A DNA stretch of 64,000 bases. Origin: Pomacea canaliculata (Eukaryota > Mollusca > Gastropoda > Architaenioglossa > Ampullariidae). Within the stretch, counting starts at the first letter, position 1. Each line of letters starts with the position of its first letter. The DNA is taken from assembly GCF_003073045.1 (NCBI RefSeq), contig NC_037601.1, positions 23,100,150 to 23,164,149 on the forward strand, given 5' to 3'. The notes under the pieces were generated by a model, which saw only the letters and a program-made list of their open reading frames with translations, was not told the origin of the DNA and searched no databases. Shown here piece after piece: positions 47,775-59,399 of this stretch. A program made the position numbers and the translations under genes.

Positions 47775-49847
47775 CATCCTTCAGGCTTTTGTGTGGTAGT
47801 CTTCTCTTTCTCTTTGTATCTCCTTTGGTCGTTCTGTGTTCATCTTTCAAACTCTCACGACCTTCACTCACAATACTCACTCACCCTATATATCCTATGA
47901 TATATCCTCATCCTATATATATACCCACACAGTGACAATACCAAAGATATATAAATATACCCACACAGGGCCACAAAAGTGAACCTTGTTATCAACAAAA
48001 ATATTGGAATAATTATGCCTTGAGGCTTAACTCTATTTTGTAACTGAAACTGTAAACAGTAAACCAAGGTTTACATATGACCATTAATGACTGTCGTGAG
48101 CTGTGTCGGCACTCATCGCACGTGCTGTCCAAACATTTATCAGTCCAGAGACAAGTCCACAGACAATGTCAGAGACAAGTCCACAGACAATGTCAGTCGA
48201 TCCACAAAGAAATATTTTTGTGACAGAGAGAAAGATGAGGCTGACATGTCGTCCCATCCATCCTAGAGGTCCTCCCAGCCCCTCCCAGCCCACACTTGGT
48301 CACTGCGCCCTCGCACCATGGGGCTTACCTGTAACACTCTCACCTGTAACACTCTTACATGTAACACTCTTATCTGTAACACTTACCTGTAACACTCTTA
48401 CCTGTAACACTCTCACCTGTAACACTCTTACATGTAACACTCTCACCTGTAACACTCACCTGTAACACTTACCTGTAACACTCTCACCTGTAACACTCAC
48501 CTGTAACACTCTTACCTGTAACACTCTTACATGTAACACTCTCACCTGTAACACTCACCTGTAACACTTACCTGTAACACTCTCACCTGTAACACTCACC
48601 TGTAACACTCTTACCTGTAACACTCTTACATGTAACACTCTCACCTGTAACACACTTACCTGTAACACTCTCACCTGTAATACATGCACTGAGAAACTGT
48701 GTGTGCGTGTGGTTTGTTTGTGTGTTCGTGTGTGTGTGCGTGCGTGTGCGTGGTGTGTGTGTGCGTGTAGTGTGTTTTTTCGTGTGTACGTGCGTGTGCG
48801 TGCGTGTGTATGCGCGCGTGCGTGTGTGTGTGTGTTTCGAGAGCTGAGCGCCTGATGATTGTATCTGCACTACACACCTGACTACTAATTACTACCTCGT
48901 TACCGGAGGAACAGGCTTTAGAGTTTAGAGGAAGACACAAGACTGACGGCGATGTTAGTAGAGGAGAGAAGTTTCGGGAAATCAGGTTGTGTTCAAGAAT
49001 GGATTAGTTTCATGGGTCATTGCACACACCAATCAGGGAAGCTTGTAGTGAGCTCCACACTCCAGGTAACAGGAGGATCACGGAGGATCACCAACTTCTC
49101 CCTCACACCTGTCCCTGCCCTTCCCTCTCGTCGTCTGTACTCCCCCTGCTTCGCTCTTGTCTGTTGCTTTCCCTCTTTTCGTTTTGTCATTTGCCACAGT
49201 GAGCCTAAGTATCCTCCCTTTTCTCTCCGCAGCCCTCCTACGACCGCGGCTACGGGGGACTAAGCAGCGGCAAGAACTACGGCGCGGTGAGTCGCGGTTG
49301 TCTCCCTTTGACCATCACTGATGTGTGTTTGTGTGTGTGTGATGATGATATTACAGCAATAAGACGATTGTCGTGATTGTCTGCGAGTTCCATGTGTCTG
49401 TTGACCTGTTGTCACAAACGCTGACCAGTTCCCCGTCAGAAGTGTTTGTTGTGGTGTTTGAATGTGTAGAAGGAGGCGACAGTTCACAAAATAATGAAAC
49501 TACTGATGGATGGTTTGCATGTCTGTCTGGCCCATCACTCCTTCAAGTCTTTGTCTGCCGGCCTTTCTTTTTCTTTTCTTTTCAATTTTTTTTTTTTTTT
49601 TTTTGCTTTGAGTTGCATAACTGTAGCGCTGACCAAGGCCTGAGCTGGTTGAGGGCACTGGTGTCTGGTGTAAGTGTCGAGCACTAATCTGTAAATATGT
49701 AAATATGTCAACTCCGGTGTTTTTTGTTTTTGTTTTGTTTTGATGCCACTTATCACCCCGCCCCCCGTGTAGTGTGAGCAGGTAGGTCCCCCTGTGATGC
49801 TGGAAGATGCATACCTGAGTCACCTGACTCACAAGTTATTTTTCAAG
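47518..49847 (+). CDS. Candidate exons of an unrecognised gene (Gly/Tyr-containing)
   Basis: Three splice-bounded open segments lie on the plus strand. Segment 47518-47580 (acceptor TTTTTCAG, donor GTAATC) has one open frame only, reading SKGEKGLGLGDKIDTRPFNH. Segment 49233-49286 (acceptor TCTCCGCAG, donor GTGAGT) is phase 0 to 0 and reads PSYDRGYGGLSSGKNYGA. Segment 49773-49847 (acceptor after a pyrimidine tract, donor GTAGGG) is phase 0 to 0 and reads CEQVGPPVMLEDAYLSHLTH then KLFFK. The last two are frame-compatible. The first ends in phase 1, so at least one more exon would be needed between. Gly-, Tyr- and Lys-rich stretches could suit a structural or matrix protein, but no family is recognised and start and stop are missing. 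The gap contains minisatellites. Confidence 0.3.
47702..47774. repeat. (TGTC)n tetranucleotide microsatellite
   Basis: About 18 perfect TGTC units. This is the source of the Leu/Ser/Val/Cys and Thr/Asp/Arg/Gln false frames. Confidence 0.97.
48325..48678. repeat. About 15-bp minisatellite (ACCTGTAACACTCTT)
   Basis: Roughly 24 copies of cctgtaacact joined by short tcttac, ctcac or tta spacers; some copies read catgtaacact. Confidence 0.95.
48699..48835. repeat. (GT)n/(GC) microsatellite
   Basis: Imperfect GT tract with many CG interruptions (gtgtgcgtgcgtgtgcg), an alternating purine-pyrimidine run favouring Z-DNA. Confidence 0.9.
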
Positions 49848-51210
49848 GTAGGGCTGGAGGCGGAGTTTCCATCAAACGCGGCTGCTGCAGGTGTTTCTGG
49901 GTTGCCATAGCGACGTCACCTGTTGATGCCATGGTGTCAGCTTTCAGCCCGTCTTCCCAGTCTCTCGCCCTTTTCGTACACGGCACCAGTTGCTTGCCTC
50001 CGCCTGTCGGGCCCCCTCTCGGTGCGGTAGGTCTGGTGCTACACACCCGGCAATAGCTACTCGGGGTAGCACAGCATCCTATTGCATCGGGTATATATAC
50101 TTGTAAGCGAACTAAAGCTGACTTGCTTCTCTCGAGGATGCTTACTTTATTATCGTTGTCTCGTTGGGTCTGAAGGTAACAGTTCCAAGGCTGCAGCACC
50201 GGTAAAATGTTTTAACTTATCTGAGGAATCAGGAAGCCACTAAGGGTGGACAGTCAGTTTGGCAAACAAACCGTAAATCTGCCTGCTACTGGTCTCTGCT
50301 CAAACTCATCAGTAACTACCCGGCTATGGAAGTGGTGAAAGTAATTTGGAACTAAACAGATGTATCAAATGTAAACTACTCGAGGATTATGAAGGATGTA
50401 ACAGAATCAGCACTATTCGGCAGGTAGCCAGAGGAACATACAGAGTGCAGATGTAATCACTCTCGGGTACGCGGTGAGGGGGAGGGGAGGCGGGGTGCAC
50501 GGTGGTGAAGATAAAAGATGGGTGTTTGGCGGTACTGCCATCTCCAAGAGGTACCTAGCATCGCATTCCCACCCAGTCCCCCCTTTCGTCGGCAATGGCC
50601 GCGTCCACGGCGGGGTGGATCCACCTTGTTGACAGCCAAACATGTTTAGCAGGTGAGCAGGAAAAGGACGGAGTGCCAGAGCTGTAGGTAGTCAACAAGC
50701 TGAGGTCATTAATCACTGCACCTCTCACTGAGGGTAGCTGCTGTTTGCACAGGCGCCACACCTTCACTGGCAAAAGTGAGTCAGAAACTGAGTTTCTCCT
50801 CGTCCTCACCTGGCTCCACAGACTCACTGAGCCCCCGCTGAGCACTGGCCTCACCTCACCTCACCAGCTTTGCCTCTCTTTGTCAGGAATCCCATCTCGA
50901 GACATTGCAGTCGGCTCCTGACATCAGCAGCTGCCATCTTGTCGGCCAAACTGTTTGTACACAAGATGAGGAAGTCGTTGACATGACGATGGCGGCACTG
51001 TCCAGTCCAACAAGAACACGAGCTGACAGTTGCGGGAGAAGTTCCCGGAACACGGGGCTGTGATTGGCTGGCCACAGACATGCGCAGAGAGCATACAATA
51101 ATTTGTGTTTTGGTAAGAACAGTGCAGATGACTGGACCTAAGTGTTGACGGCACAGAAGGCAAGAGCTTCGGGTGTCTGCTAATAAAGCAACAATTGCAT
51201 TAATAAAGAA

Positions 51211-51275
<65 letters not shown>

Positions 51276-51292
51276 ATTGTCGTTGACGTTGT
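51211..51292. repeat. (GTTGTC)n hexanucleotide microsatellite
   Basis: About 13 tandem GTTGTC units, the last ones carrying single substitutions. Confidence 0.97.
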
Positions 51293-51875
51293 CCGACTGA
51301 ACCAACGTTGAGGGATAGACATAAATAATAAATTCCGGGTACCTTTCTTAAATTGTAACTGTAGTAAATTTTGGGGCTTCGTCTAAAGAGAGATGGACCT
51401 CAATATAAACAACAATGTCGGCTACGTATGAACAGAGGTCGACTCCAATGTTGAAAGAAAAAGTCGATGGAAATGACAAATAGGGTTTAAATGGTAGATA
51501 CGGACTTTTGACAAACTCTTGGGATGTAAAACAAGTGTTTACTTAATCAAAGGCCAGACTTTCGCCGCCAGTCAGGAGAGAATGGAGTGGGTAGTGCAGG
51601 GAGGCGCGGCCACGTGGAAGTAGTGAGCGAGGGGCGACCACACGGGTGGCCAGCACTGTGTGTACTCCATCCCGCCTTCCCTCGTGTCCAACTGCTGTTT
51701 CCCACATTAGCTGCAAGTTCGACTTTTGAAATATCGTCTGAAACGTCGTCCTGGGCGAGACGAGGAGGCCGCCATGTTGTCCTGTCATCGTCAGACTCAC
51801 CCACCGCCAGCGGTGCAGGGCGGGTGGTCGCTGCCATCGGCAATGTGGGCATCACGGCAAACAGGTGCGAAACTG

Positions 51876-52290
51876 AGTACAGTGAGTACTGAGTACAGTA
51901 TAGTGAGAACTGAGTACTGAGTACAGTGTAGAGAGTACTGAGTATAGCGAGTACCAAGTACAATGTAGAAAGTACTGAGTATAGTGAGTACTGAGTACAG
52001 AGTAGAGAGTATTGAGTATAGCGAGTACCAAGTACAATGTAGAAAGTACTGAGTATAGTGAGTACTGAGTACAGAGTAGAGAGTATTGAGTATAGCGAGT
52101 ACCAAGTACAATGTAGAGAGTACTGAGTATAGTGAGTACAGAGTACGGTGTAGAGAGTACTGAGTACATCGAGTACTGAGTACAATGTAGCGAGTACCTA
52201 GTACAGCGTAGTGAGTACTGAGTACACTGAGTACAGAGTACAATGTAGAGAGTACTGAGTATAGTGAGTACTGAGTACGACGAGTGTTGC
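51876..52290. repeat. GAGTACTGAGTATAGTGAGTAC minisatellite, about 415 bp
   Basis: Units of gagtactgagtata, gcgagtaccaagtacaatg and tagagagtactgag alternate. A higher-order unit of about 90 bp (tagcgagtaccaagtacaat to agagtagagagtattgagta) occurs at least twice. The Tyr/Leu/Ser/Thr-rich minus-strand frames that cross it come from the repeat. Confidence 0.93.
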
Positions 52291-53675
52291 GAACAGCGAG
52301 CAAGCATTGAGCAAAGTGTAGAAGAGTGGTGTGACGGAGAATGTTTTTCTTGTTGAAAGATTTCACATACATCACGGTCGGTCGGTCGGTTTGTTGTCCT
52401 CCGCTAACGAGTACGAAACATGGCGTGAGTAAAACATGATCGTGAGTAAAGGTTTGTCTGGAACCCAAGACATTGGGTGGAAGCAATGGAGGACGCCGGT
52501 ATCTATCCCCCAAACTCACCATTTGTCTTTCCTTAACTGTAGTCTGCACATAACGGGTGGCGCCCTCAGTCCTTACCTGCCACCAGTGGCGGAAGCTGAG
52601 GTCAGTTGAAATACATAAATGGACTTTCATGAGGGACTGGCGATAAGACATCACAGGGATCTCAGGGACAGGGTGTAGAGCCGTGCTCGTGTTGAGTAAC
52701 CCTGCTTCTGGAGCTGGTGTACGTGCCTGGCGCCTCCTGGGGCCGGGTATCTGCTGCAGGGGGCGATAGTGATGGCGGGGTGGCTGGTGGTGGTGATAAG
52801 CGGTGACAGACGCCAGCGGCGCGTGACCTGCACCCAGGGTGGGTGAGGGAGGGTGAGGTAGGGAAGGGAGGAAGGAAAGGTGAGGGAGGAAGGGAGGATG
52901 TCAGCATTTCTCACTGAGTAGGTGAGGGCAGGATGGGGCCAACTGTCGTTGTACCAAAGCCGTGATGCTCTCACCATATCTAATGAAGCAGGCGAAGTTT
53001 ACCATGTGAGTAGGCGAAGTAAAGATATTTTACATATTGAGAAGTGAGGTGAAGAAATTTCACACCTCACTCAACAGGTGAAGTGAAGGCACTTCACATA
53101 TCTCATGAGTGGGTGAAGGGAGGGAGCCTCCATAACTGAAGGAGGTGAGCGTTTCCGCCGTTTGTGGGTGAGAAGATGAAGTTGTGACACACTTCCTGGG
53201 TGAGAGAAGGAAGCATTTCACTTTATGGAGGACTATTTTTAGCTACCTGTCACTGACAGGTGAAATATTTGGCACTATATCTTGGTAAAGTGTTTCACTG
53301 TAGGTCAGTTGAGTGGTGACTGCATGAAAAACTGTAAAATGCCTTGAACTTTGAACTTGCAGCCTGTTGAAGGTTGAAGTGAGGCCCAAGACACGGTGCA
53401 TCACTAGCCGGTTGCTAGGTGACGGTAGCTCGCTGCTGAATAGTTAGCTGACTGCTAGGTGGCACAGCCAGGTAGCGCCCCGTGCACACGGCACTTGACA
53501 CATGTTTGCATGACGCACGTGCTGTGTCCTACAACTACAACTACTTACAACAACTTACTGAACAGGCAGGAACACAGAGAACACAAATATTCCTCATACT
53601 TCAAATAAACACGCGCCACACTAGTCGCCAGCTATCAAATATAATAAACAGTGTCAACATATTGCGAGCGTGCGT

Positions 53676-53765
53676 GCACACACACATACATACACACATA
53701 TGGACACACCACACACACACACATACACACCACACACATACACATACACACCACACACATATATA
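53676..53765. repeat. (CA)n microsatellite
   Basis: Imperfect CA and ACAT runs ending in a short TA stretch. Confidence 0.9.
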
Positions 53766-53900
53766 TTATGAGCCGGATGCAGTGTGAGCAGGTATCTGTC
53801 CAGAGACAAGAAGTTATCGCAGGTATCTCCCAGCTGCTATTTTTAGAAGCAGTAAAAGACAGGAGAGATAAGCTACAGGCTGTGGTAGTGACTGCCACAC

Positions 53901-54590
53901 GTCTACACACTGCACACTACACACTACACACTACAGACTACACACTGCAGACTACACACTACACACTACACACTACATACTGCACACTACAGACTACACA
54001 CTGCACACTACATACTACACACTACACACTGCACACTACAGACTACACACTGCAGACTACACACTGCAGACTACACACCACACACTACAGACTACACACT
54101 GCACACTACACACTGCATACTACACACTACAGACTACACACTACACACTGCATACTACATACTGCACACTACACACTGCACACTACACACTACAGACTAC
54201 ACAATGCACACTACACACTGCACACTACACACTACAGACTACACATTACACACTACATACTGCACACTACATACTGCACACTACAGACTACTCACAACAC
54301 ACTACAGACTACACACTACACACCACACACTACAGACTACACACTACACACTGCACACTACAGACTACTCACAACACACTACAGACTACACACTACACAC
54401 TACACACTACACACCACACACTACAGACTACACACTACACACCACACACTACAGACTACTCACAACACACTACACACTACAGACTACACATTACACACTA
54501 CAGACTACACACTACACACTGCACACTACAGACTACTCACAACACACTACAGACTACACACTACACACTACACACTACACACCACACACT
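53901..54590. repeat. About 690-bp array of CTACACACTACAGA / CTGCACACTACA minisatellite
   Basis: A 7-bp core (tacacac/tacagac/tgcacac) is organised in changing higher-order orders; about 95 cores. A 321-aa Thr/His/Tyr/Leu frame spans it only because the unit lacks stops in that frame. Confidence 0.95.
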
Positions 54591-54829
54591 CACAATGGCA
54601 GGACTGGCATGGATGAGATTTAGTCCTGTACACGTGCAGTATCCACTAAATATCCTGTGTCACTACACACCTGTCTGTGTTAGATACAGCACTAGATATG
54701 TCATTGTACTTACAGCCATGACGTGTGTGTGTGTGTGTGCACTAATAGCACTAACACTAATTAGCTTGGCAGCTAGTGCCATGTACTGATAGACACTAGA
54801 TAGAAGGCTGGGCAGTGGAACTGCTCCTT

Positions 54830-54985
54830 CTGACACACTGCTGTGACATACTATCGTGACACATTGTTCTGACACACTGCTGTGACACACTGCTGTGACA
54901 CACTATGACACACTGTTCTAACACACTGTTCTGACACACTGTTGTGACAGAGTGTTGTAACACACTGTTGTGACATGTCATTCTG
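54830..54985. repeat. GACACACTGTTCTGACACACTGCTGT minisatellite
   Basis: Roughly ten units built from gacacactg plus ctgt or ttct. Confidence 0.9.
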
Positions 54986-57808
54986 TCACGCTACAGTAAA
55001 GTCTTGTGCTGCACGCGGCACCCCGGGTAGTGCAAGTAGCAGGTCAGTGGCAGGGTCATGGTGGCAGAAGGTGAGAGGAGCATCAGACGACACCTTGCTT
55101 GTGGATGTCTTGCATTTCTAGAAAACTTATTTCCCCCCTGTCTCCATCTCCACCTCGTCTCTAGACTGTATTTCATTACAAGGAGGGAGTCATTCCTCGG
55201 GGAACGTTCCCTCACCTGATGAAACAGAACAACATACGTCACTACATTGTGATTTATTTAGACAATCATTTGAGGATTGCCGAGTGTTGCTGCAGATGTC
55301 ACGTGACCGACATAAACCCGACCTCGTGCTTAGACCAGAGCCGAGGCTGCCAACATGGCGCCGGCAAACCTCAGCCACCATGGACGCGATGCCGCTTGAA
55401 CTCCTGTTGACTCACCTGAGCTGGGGCCAGCACTTTGCACGGTTGTCGGTGAGGATGAAGATGGAGAGAGTTTACTGCGGGTACACGGGTGCACCCAGTG
55501 CTACTTCTGACTCCTTAACACCCGCCAGTCCGTCAGCCATCCTCCCTCCGATGAGGTCATCGTGTTGCAGATGCAATCAGTGAATAATTTCAGCTGCTGT
55601 CCACGACAGGTATTAATGGTGAAGAACCGACAACAAACTTCGTGTACATCTTGCGGACCTCTAGAAGCCTGCATTTGTCGGAAGGAAGGAAGGAAAAAGT
55701 GTTTACAGTTACAGCGGAAATGTGTCAGATGTCTTCACCGGTGATGCTTCGCACAGCAGCTCTGACCTCACCTGGGCCTCGCACTCGGTAACTAGCAGCG
55801 CGCGAGGGACTGTTGTGCCGGGTACCCCTCCCCTCCACCACCACCCCACACAACCCACAACTTCCTCTTACCTCAACTCCTGTGACCTCTTTCATCGCCA
55901 TTTCGCTCGTATCTGTCGGCAATATTTTACCTCTTCCCCACCATCACCCCTACAACCATCCCCAACTCCTCCGTGTGCGGTGGAGGTCGCTGGTGCTGAG
56001 GAGAGTGGCGGGTAGCGAAGGGGTGGGGGTGAAATAGTATTGCCTGGGTACATGAAGCACGAGCCACAAGTTCACGTGAGGGAGAGTGTGGGCACGAGTG
56101 TGGGCACGACATGTATCAGATGGTGATGGAGCCGTCAGTCGTGCTGCTGGACGGTTGTTGATCAACTGCCACAAGTCCCACCCCATCCACCCCATCCACC
56201 CTCTTTCTTCTCCTCCATCTTGGTCCTCTTTCATATTCATCTGTCCGTCTCGCCTTCCTTTCCTCGTGTTCAGAAGAAGTTGTTTAATGGATGAAGAGGG
56301 TTAATTAAGGGTGGCTGCGAGATTTCTGTCCGGCCTTGTGTCTTACTCCGGTGAGTCTGGAGTCACGCAGCCCAGCGGTTGTCTCCCGCGTCAGCAGCCC
56401 CCACACCCTCCTCCAGTACAGGCAGGGCGCCCACAGGCACACTGGGGGTGTCTTGTGGAGGGGGGGAGGTGGTGGAGCAGCTCGCATGACGAGGGCCGCG
56501 TTGCCCCCAGTGACGTCATAGCCGTTGAGCTCACGTGCTCAGGTCGTCTTGGCTGTCGTCAGTCCTCTCTGTCAGCGATCATCTATGATGCTTTAAGTGA
56601 TGTAGAAACATGCTTGATGATGAAATTTCAATGAGTATGTGAGGAAGGCGGTGCGCGAGGAAATAAGAGAATGTGTAACAGGGTGTACGTGGTGGGGTAG
56701 GAGGTAGGTTGTGTGTAGATGTGCGTGTGAGCGCGCGCCTGTGTGTGTGTGTGTTTCAACTGTCAGCATCACAACAAAAGTTTGTGTAAGGTTTAAGCAA
56801 AGCCAGAAATCGTCCTTTTACTCCCACTTATCTGCTGCTGTGAGTGGCGAGGGGGAGGTATGTGGGAGGGTAGATGCGGGTAGCGATGTGTGAGAAGGCG
56901 TGAGGTGGTGTGTGCTGTGGTAGCTGTCCACTCTGGCAGTAAGTGTTGTCACTCACATCTGATGTCATGACATGTCAGTACAGTATGCATGGTGGGCCAG
57001 TGGCTGGCTGGGGGGGCCGTACCCCTCCTTGCTCTCGCCTCCTTAAGTCTCTCTGCGTGCATCAAGCGGGTGGCTGCTGATCATCCAATGCACCGGGAGG
57101 AATAAACTATGAAAGGTGTGGAAGTGCACGAGGAAGTCTAGTTGCCATGACAACTGGTCTTCTGCTAAAACTGCGACTAGTGTGACTTGTGGGTGTTGGC
57201 ATTGGCGAGCTTCGCCTGCCTCCCTTCCCTCCCACGCACTGCTGTTGTAGTCGTGGTGCTCGGGGTGGCAGTGCCCCTCAGTGCCGGCACCAGACACCGG
57301 AGGTGCAAGTCGTCGGCTGCTGTGGCTGCGAGGTTCACAACATCGCCGGTCCTCCAGGCTCCGACTTCAGGTTGGAAACATTTCGAGGAGGTGGTCTCAG
57401 TGTGAAGCTGACACCCTGCTTGTCAGATTCCGGGTGGCTTATCGGCTGCCACTGCCAGACTGTACCAGGAGCAGGCAAGCGACTGCGGCGCCATCTGTGG
57501 CGGACACTCGGGGTCTGGCACCGATCTCCAGGCGAGCTTCAGTCGACAGACTTCTCCAGTCAGGGCTCGTCGTCTCCGTCGTCTCTTGCCGCTGGTCGTC
57601 GCAAAGTGACTTTGACTGATTTGCACCTTTCGAAGCGGGTGTGGGGTCAGTGCCAGCTACCCGCCATGGCCATGTCGTGAGGTAAGACACGGTCTTGTGT
57701 CTCTTGCTGAAAGGTAAACAGGAACAGGTAGGCCCGCAACCCCTCGGTCGTTAGAGACTAACCCCGCTCTTTCCTCGGCGCCACATTCCTGTGAATTCAG
57801 TTCTACTT

Positions 57809-57868
57809 CTCTCTTTCTTTCTCTCTCTCTCTTTCTTTCTTTCTTTCTCTCTCTCTCTGTTTGTTTCT
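57809..57868. repeat. (CTTT)n/(CT)n pyrimidine microsatellite
   Basis: Mixed ctctttctttctctct repeats. Confidence 0.9.
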
Positions 57869-58072
57869 CTGTCCTCTTTGTACAAAGCTTCGGAGAGTTA
57901 GGTACCCATTGCCAACAGCTGGAATATCGCCGCGTCACATGGGTTTTGAACCGAGCATTCGGGTTTGGCCACACCGAGAAAAATGAAGAGACAGGGTGCA
58001 GACAGGAAGCTGTGGACCAAACGGTTCACCAAAGTCCTGTCCGCCGTTGAGATCTTTGCTCAGCGCAGAGTG

Positions 58073-58240
58073 CACGTGACTGTAACAACACATCATAGCC
58101 ACTGTTAATGACTTGTGTCACGTGACTGTAACAACACATCATAGCCACTGTTAGTGACTTGTGTCACGTGACTGTAACAACACATCATAGCCACTGTTAA
58201 TGACTTGTGTCACGTGACTGCAACAGTCCATTATAGCCAC
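58073..58240. repeat. 46-bp tandem repeat (about 3.6 copies), each with a CACGTG E-box
   Basis: The unit starts cacgtgactgtaacaacaca and ends tgacttgtgt. Copies 2, 3 and 4 create the palindrome GTCACGTGAC at 58117-58126, 58163-58172 and 58209-58218. Copy 1 has GCACGTGAC. Confidence 0.93.
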
Positions 58241-58480
58241 TCGGGTTAAAATGAACCACCTCTACGCTTTTGTTTTTGTTTTTGCTTTTTTGTTGTTGTT
58301 TTTGTTTTTTTGTTGTTGTTGGTTTTTTTTTTGTTTTTTGGGGGTTTTTTCTTTGTCACGCGGAAAATGTTTCACTGATCTAACAGCAGTCTAAACCGGA
58401 ATACAGATGGCGCTGGGAGACGCTAATAAGTAGAAAGATTCTTGAACAATCTATTTTAGTTGTGAACCAGAGCCAGTACT

Positions 58481-58630
58481 AACATGTGTGAGTGTGTGAG
58501 TGAGTGAGAGTGAGTGTGTGTGAGTGTGTGTGAGTGTGTGTGTGTGAGTGAGTGTGTGTGTGAACGTGTGAGTGTGAGTGTGAGTGTGTGTGAGTGCGTG
58601 AGTGTGTGAGAGTGTGAGTGTGAGTGTGTG
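58481..58630. repeat. (GTGTGA)-type microsatellite
   Basis: Alternating gtgtgtgagtg and gagtgagtg units across 150 bp. Confidence 0.92.
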
Positions 58631-59078
58631 GACACAACTGTTGTCCCTCCTCCACTAAGTGGCCTGCGGATCAGTGTCCGTGTTTCTAAGATGCAGCACG
58701 CGGCGCCTGCGATGAGCTTATGTTTGCATGTTGCCGTCCTGCGGGGAAGGTGGGACCATCGTACCATAGACCATGTCTACCTTTGCTTACCTGTGCACGT
58801 ACCTGTGCACGTACCTGTGCGGCAGGCGCCTGTGTTGTAGCGGGGCTGAGTGCGCACACGTGGTGACGAGGTATGCACGTGGAATGTGATCCCCGGACTC
58901 TCCCAACAACGAGAGTCGAGAGTTCCGCCGAGGTCTGCAGTTCTTCTCCGTGGAGCAGGCGCTCGTGCACTTGTTCTGGTGCCGCCACGTAGTGGAGCAG
59001 CTGTGTAGTGTCACAGAACTTGAAATATCACGTAGTCACCGCCGCCGTCACGTAGTCTCAGCTGTCACACTATCCAGC

Positions 59079-59080
<2 letters not shown>

Positions 59081-59110
<30 letters not shown>
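59081..59110. repeat. (CTGT)n tetranucleotide microsatellite
   Basis: About seven perfect CTGT units, the same motif (in register TGTC) as the tract at 47.7 kb. Confidence 0.93.
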
Positions 59111-59399
59111 CAGCCTCAGACAAGTGTCGGTCACAGCCCACCTTATCCGCCTGGGTGTATCCCCACTTAGTACGGTGAGAGTACCGCCAGAGTGGCCGAG
59201 TGACCACAAGACATCGGCCCACGGTCACAGTGTATGTTGCCATACTCCAGACTTCTACCAATCACAGTGCACAGCTACGCTAGCTTACATCCAATGTGGC
59301 GACTCGCTTTGTGGCCTTTTGCCTTTCAGTCGATGCTGCATAGACCTTGTCATTTTTGTTTGGCATAGTCGTATTCATGTTTTACTGTAATTTTGTGTA

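Noticed and set aside
51547..52654. 212- and 285-codon Tyr/Ser/Leu-rich minus-strand frames
   Set aside because: Driven by the GAGTACTGAGTATAG minisatellite; the non-repeat ends show no family resemblance.
53651..54616. 321-codon Thr/His/Tyr/Leu-rich frame
   Set aside because: Entirely made by the TACACAC/TACAGAC repeat; no non-repetitive protein sequence.
57187..57690. GC-rich region with long frames in five readings, including a 163-codon plus frame and a Leu/Val-rich signal-peptide-like start
   Set aside because: Several frames are open at once, none has an ATG plus splice logic, and no domain is recognisable. Some exon could hide here, but I cannot support one.
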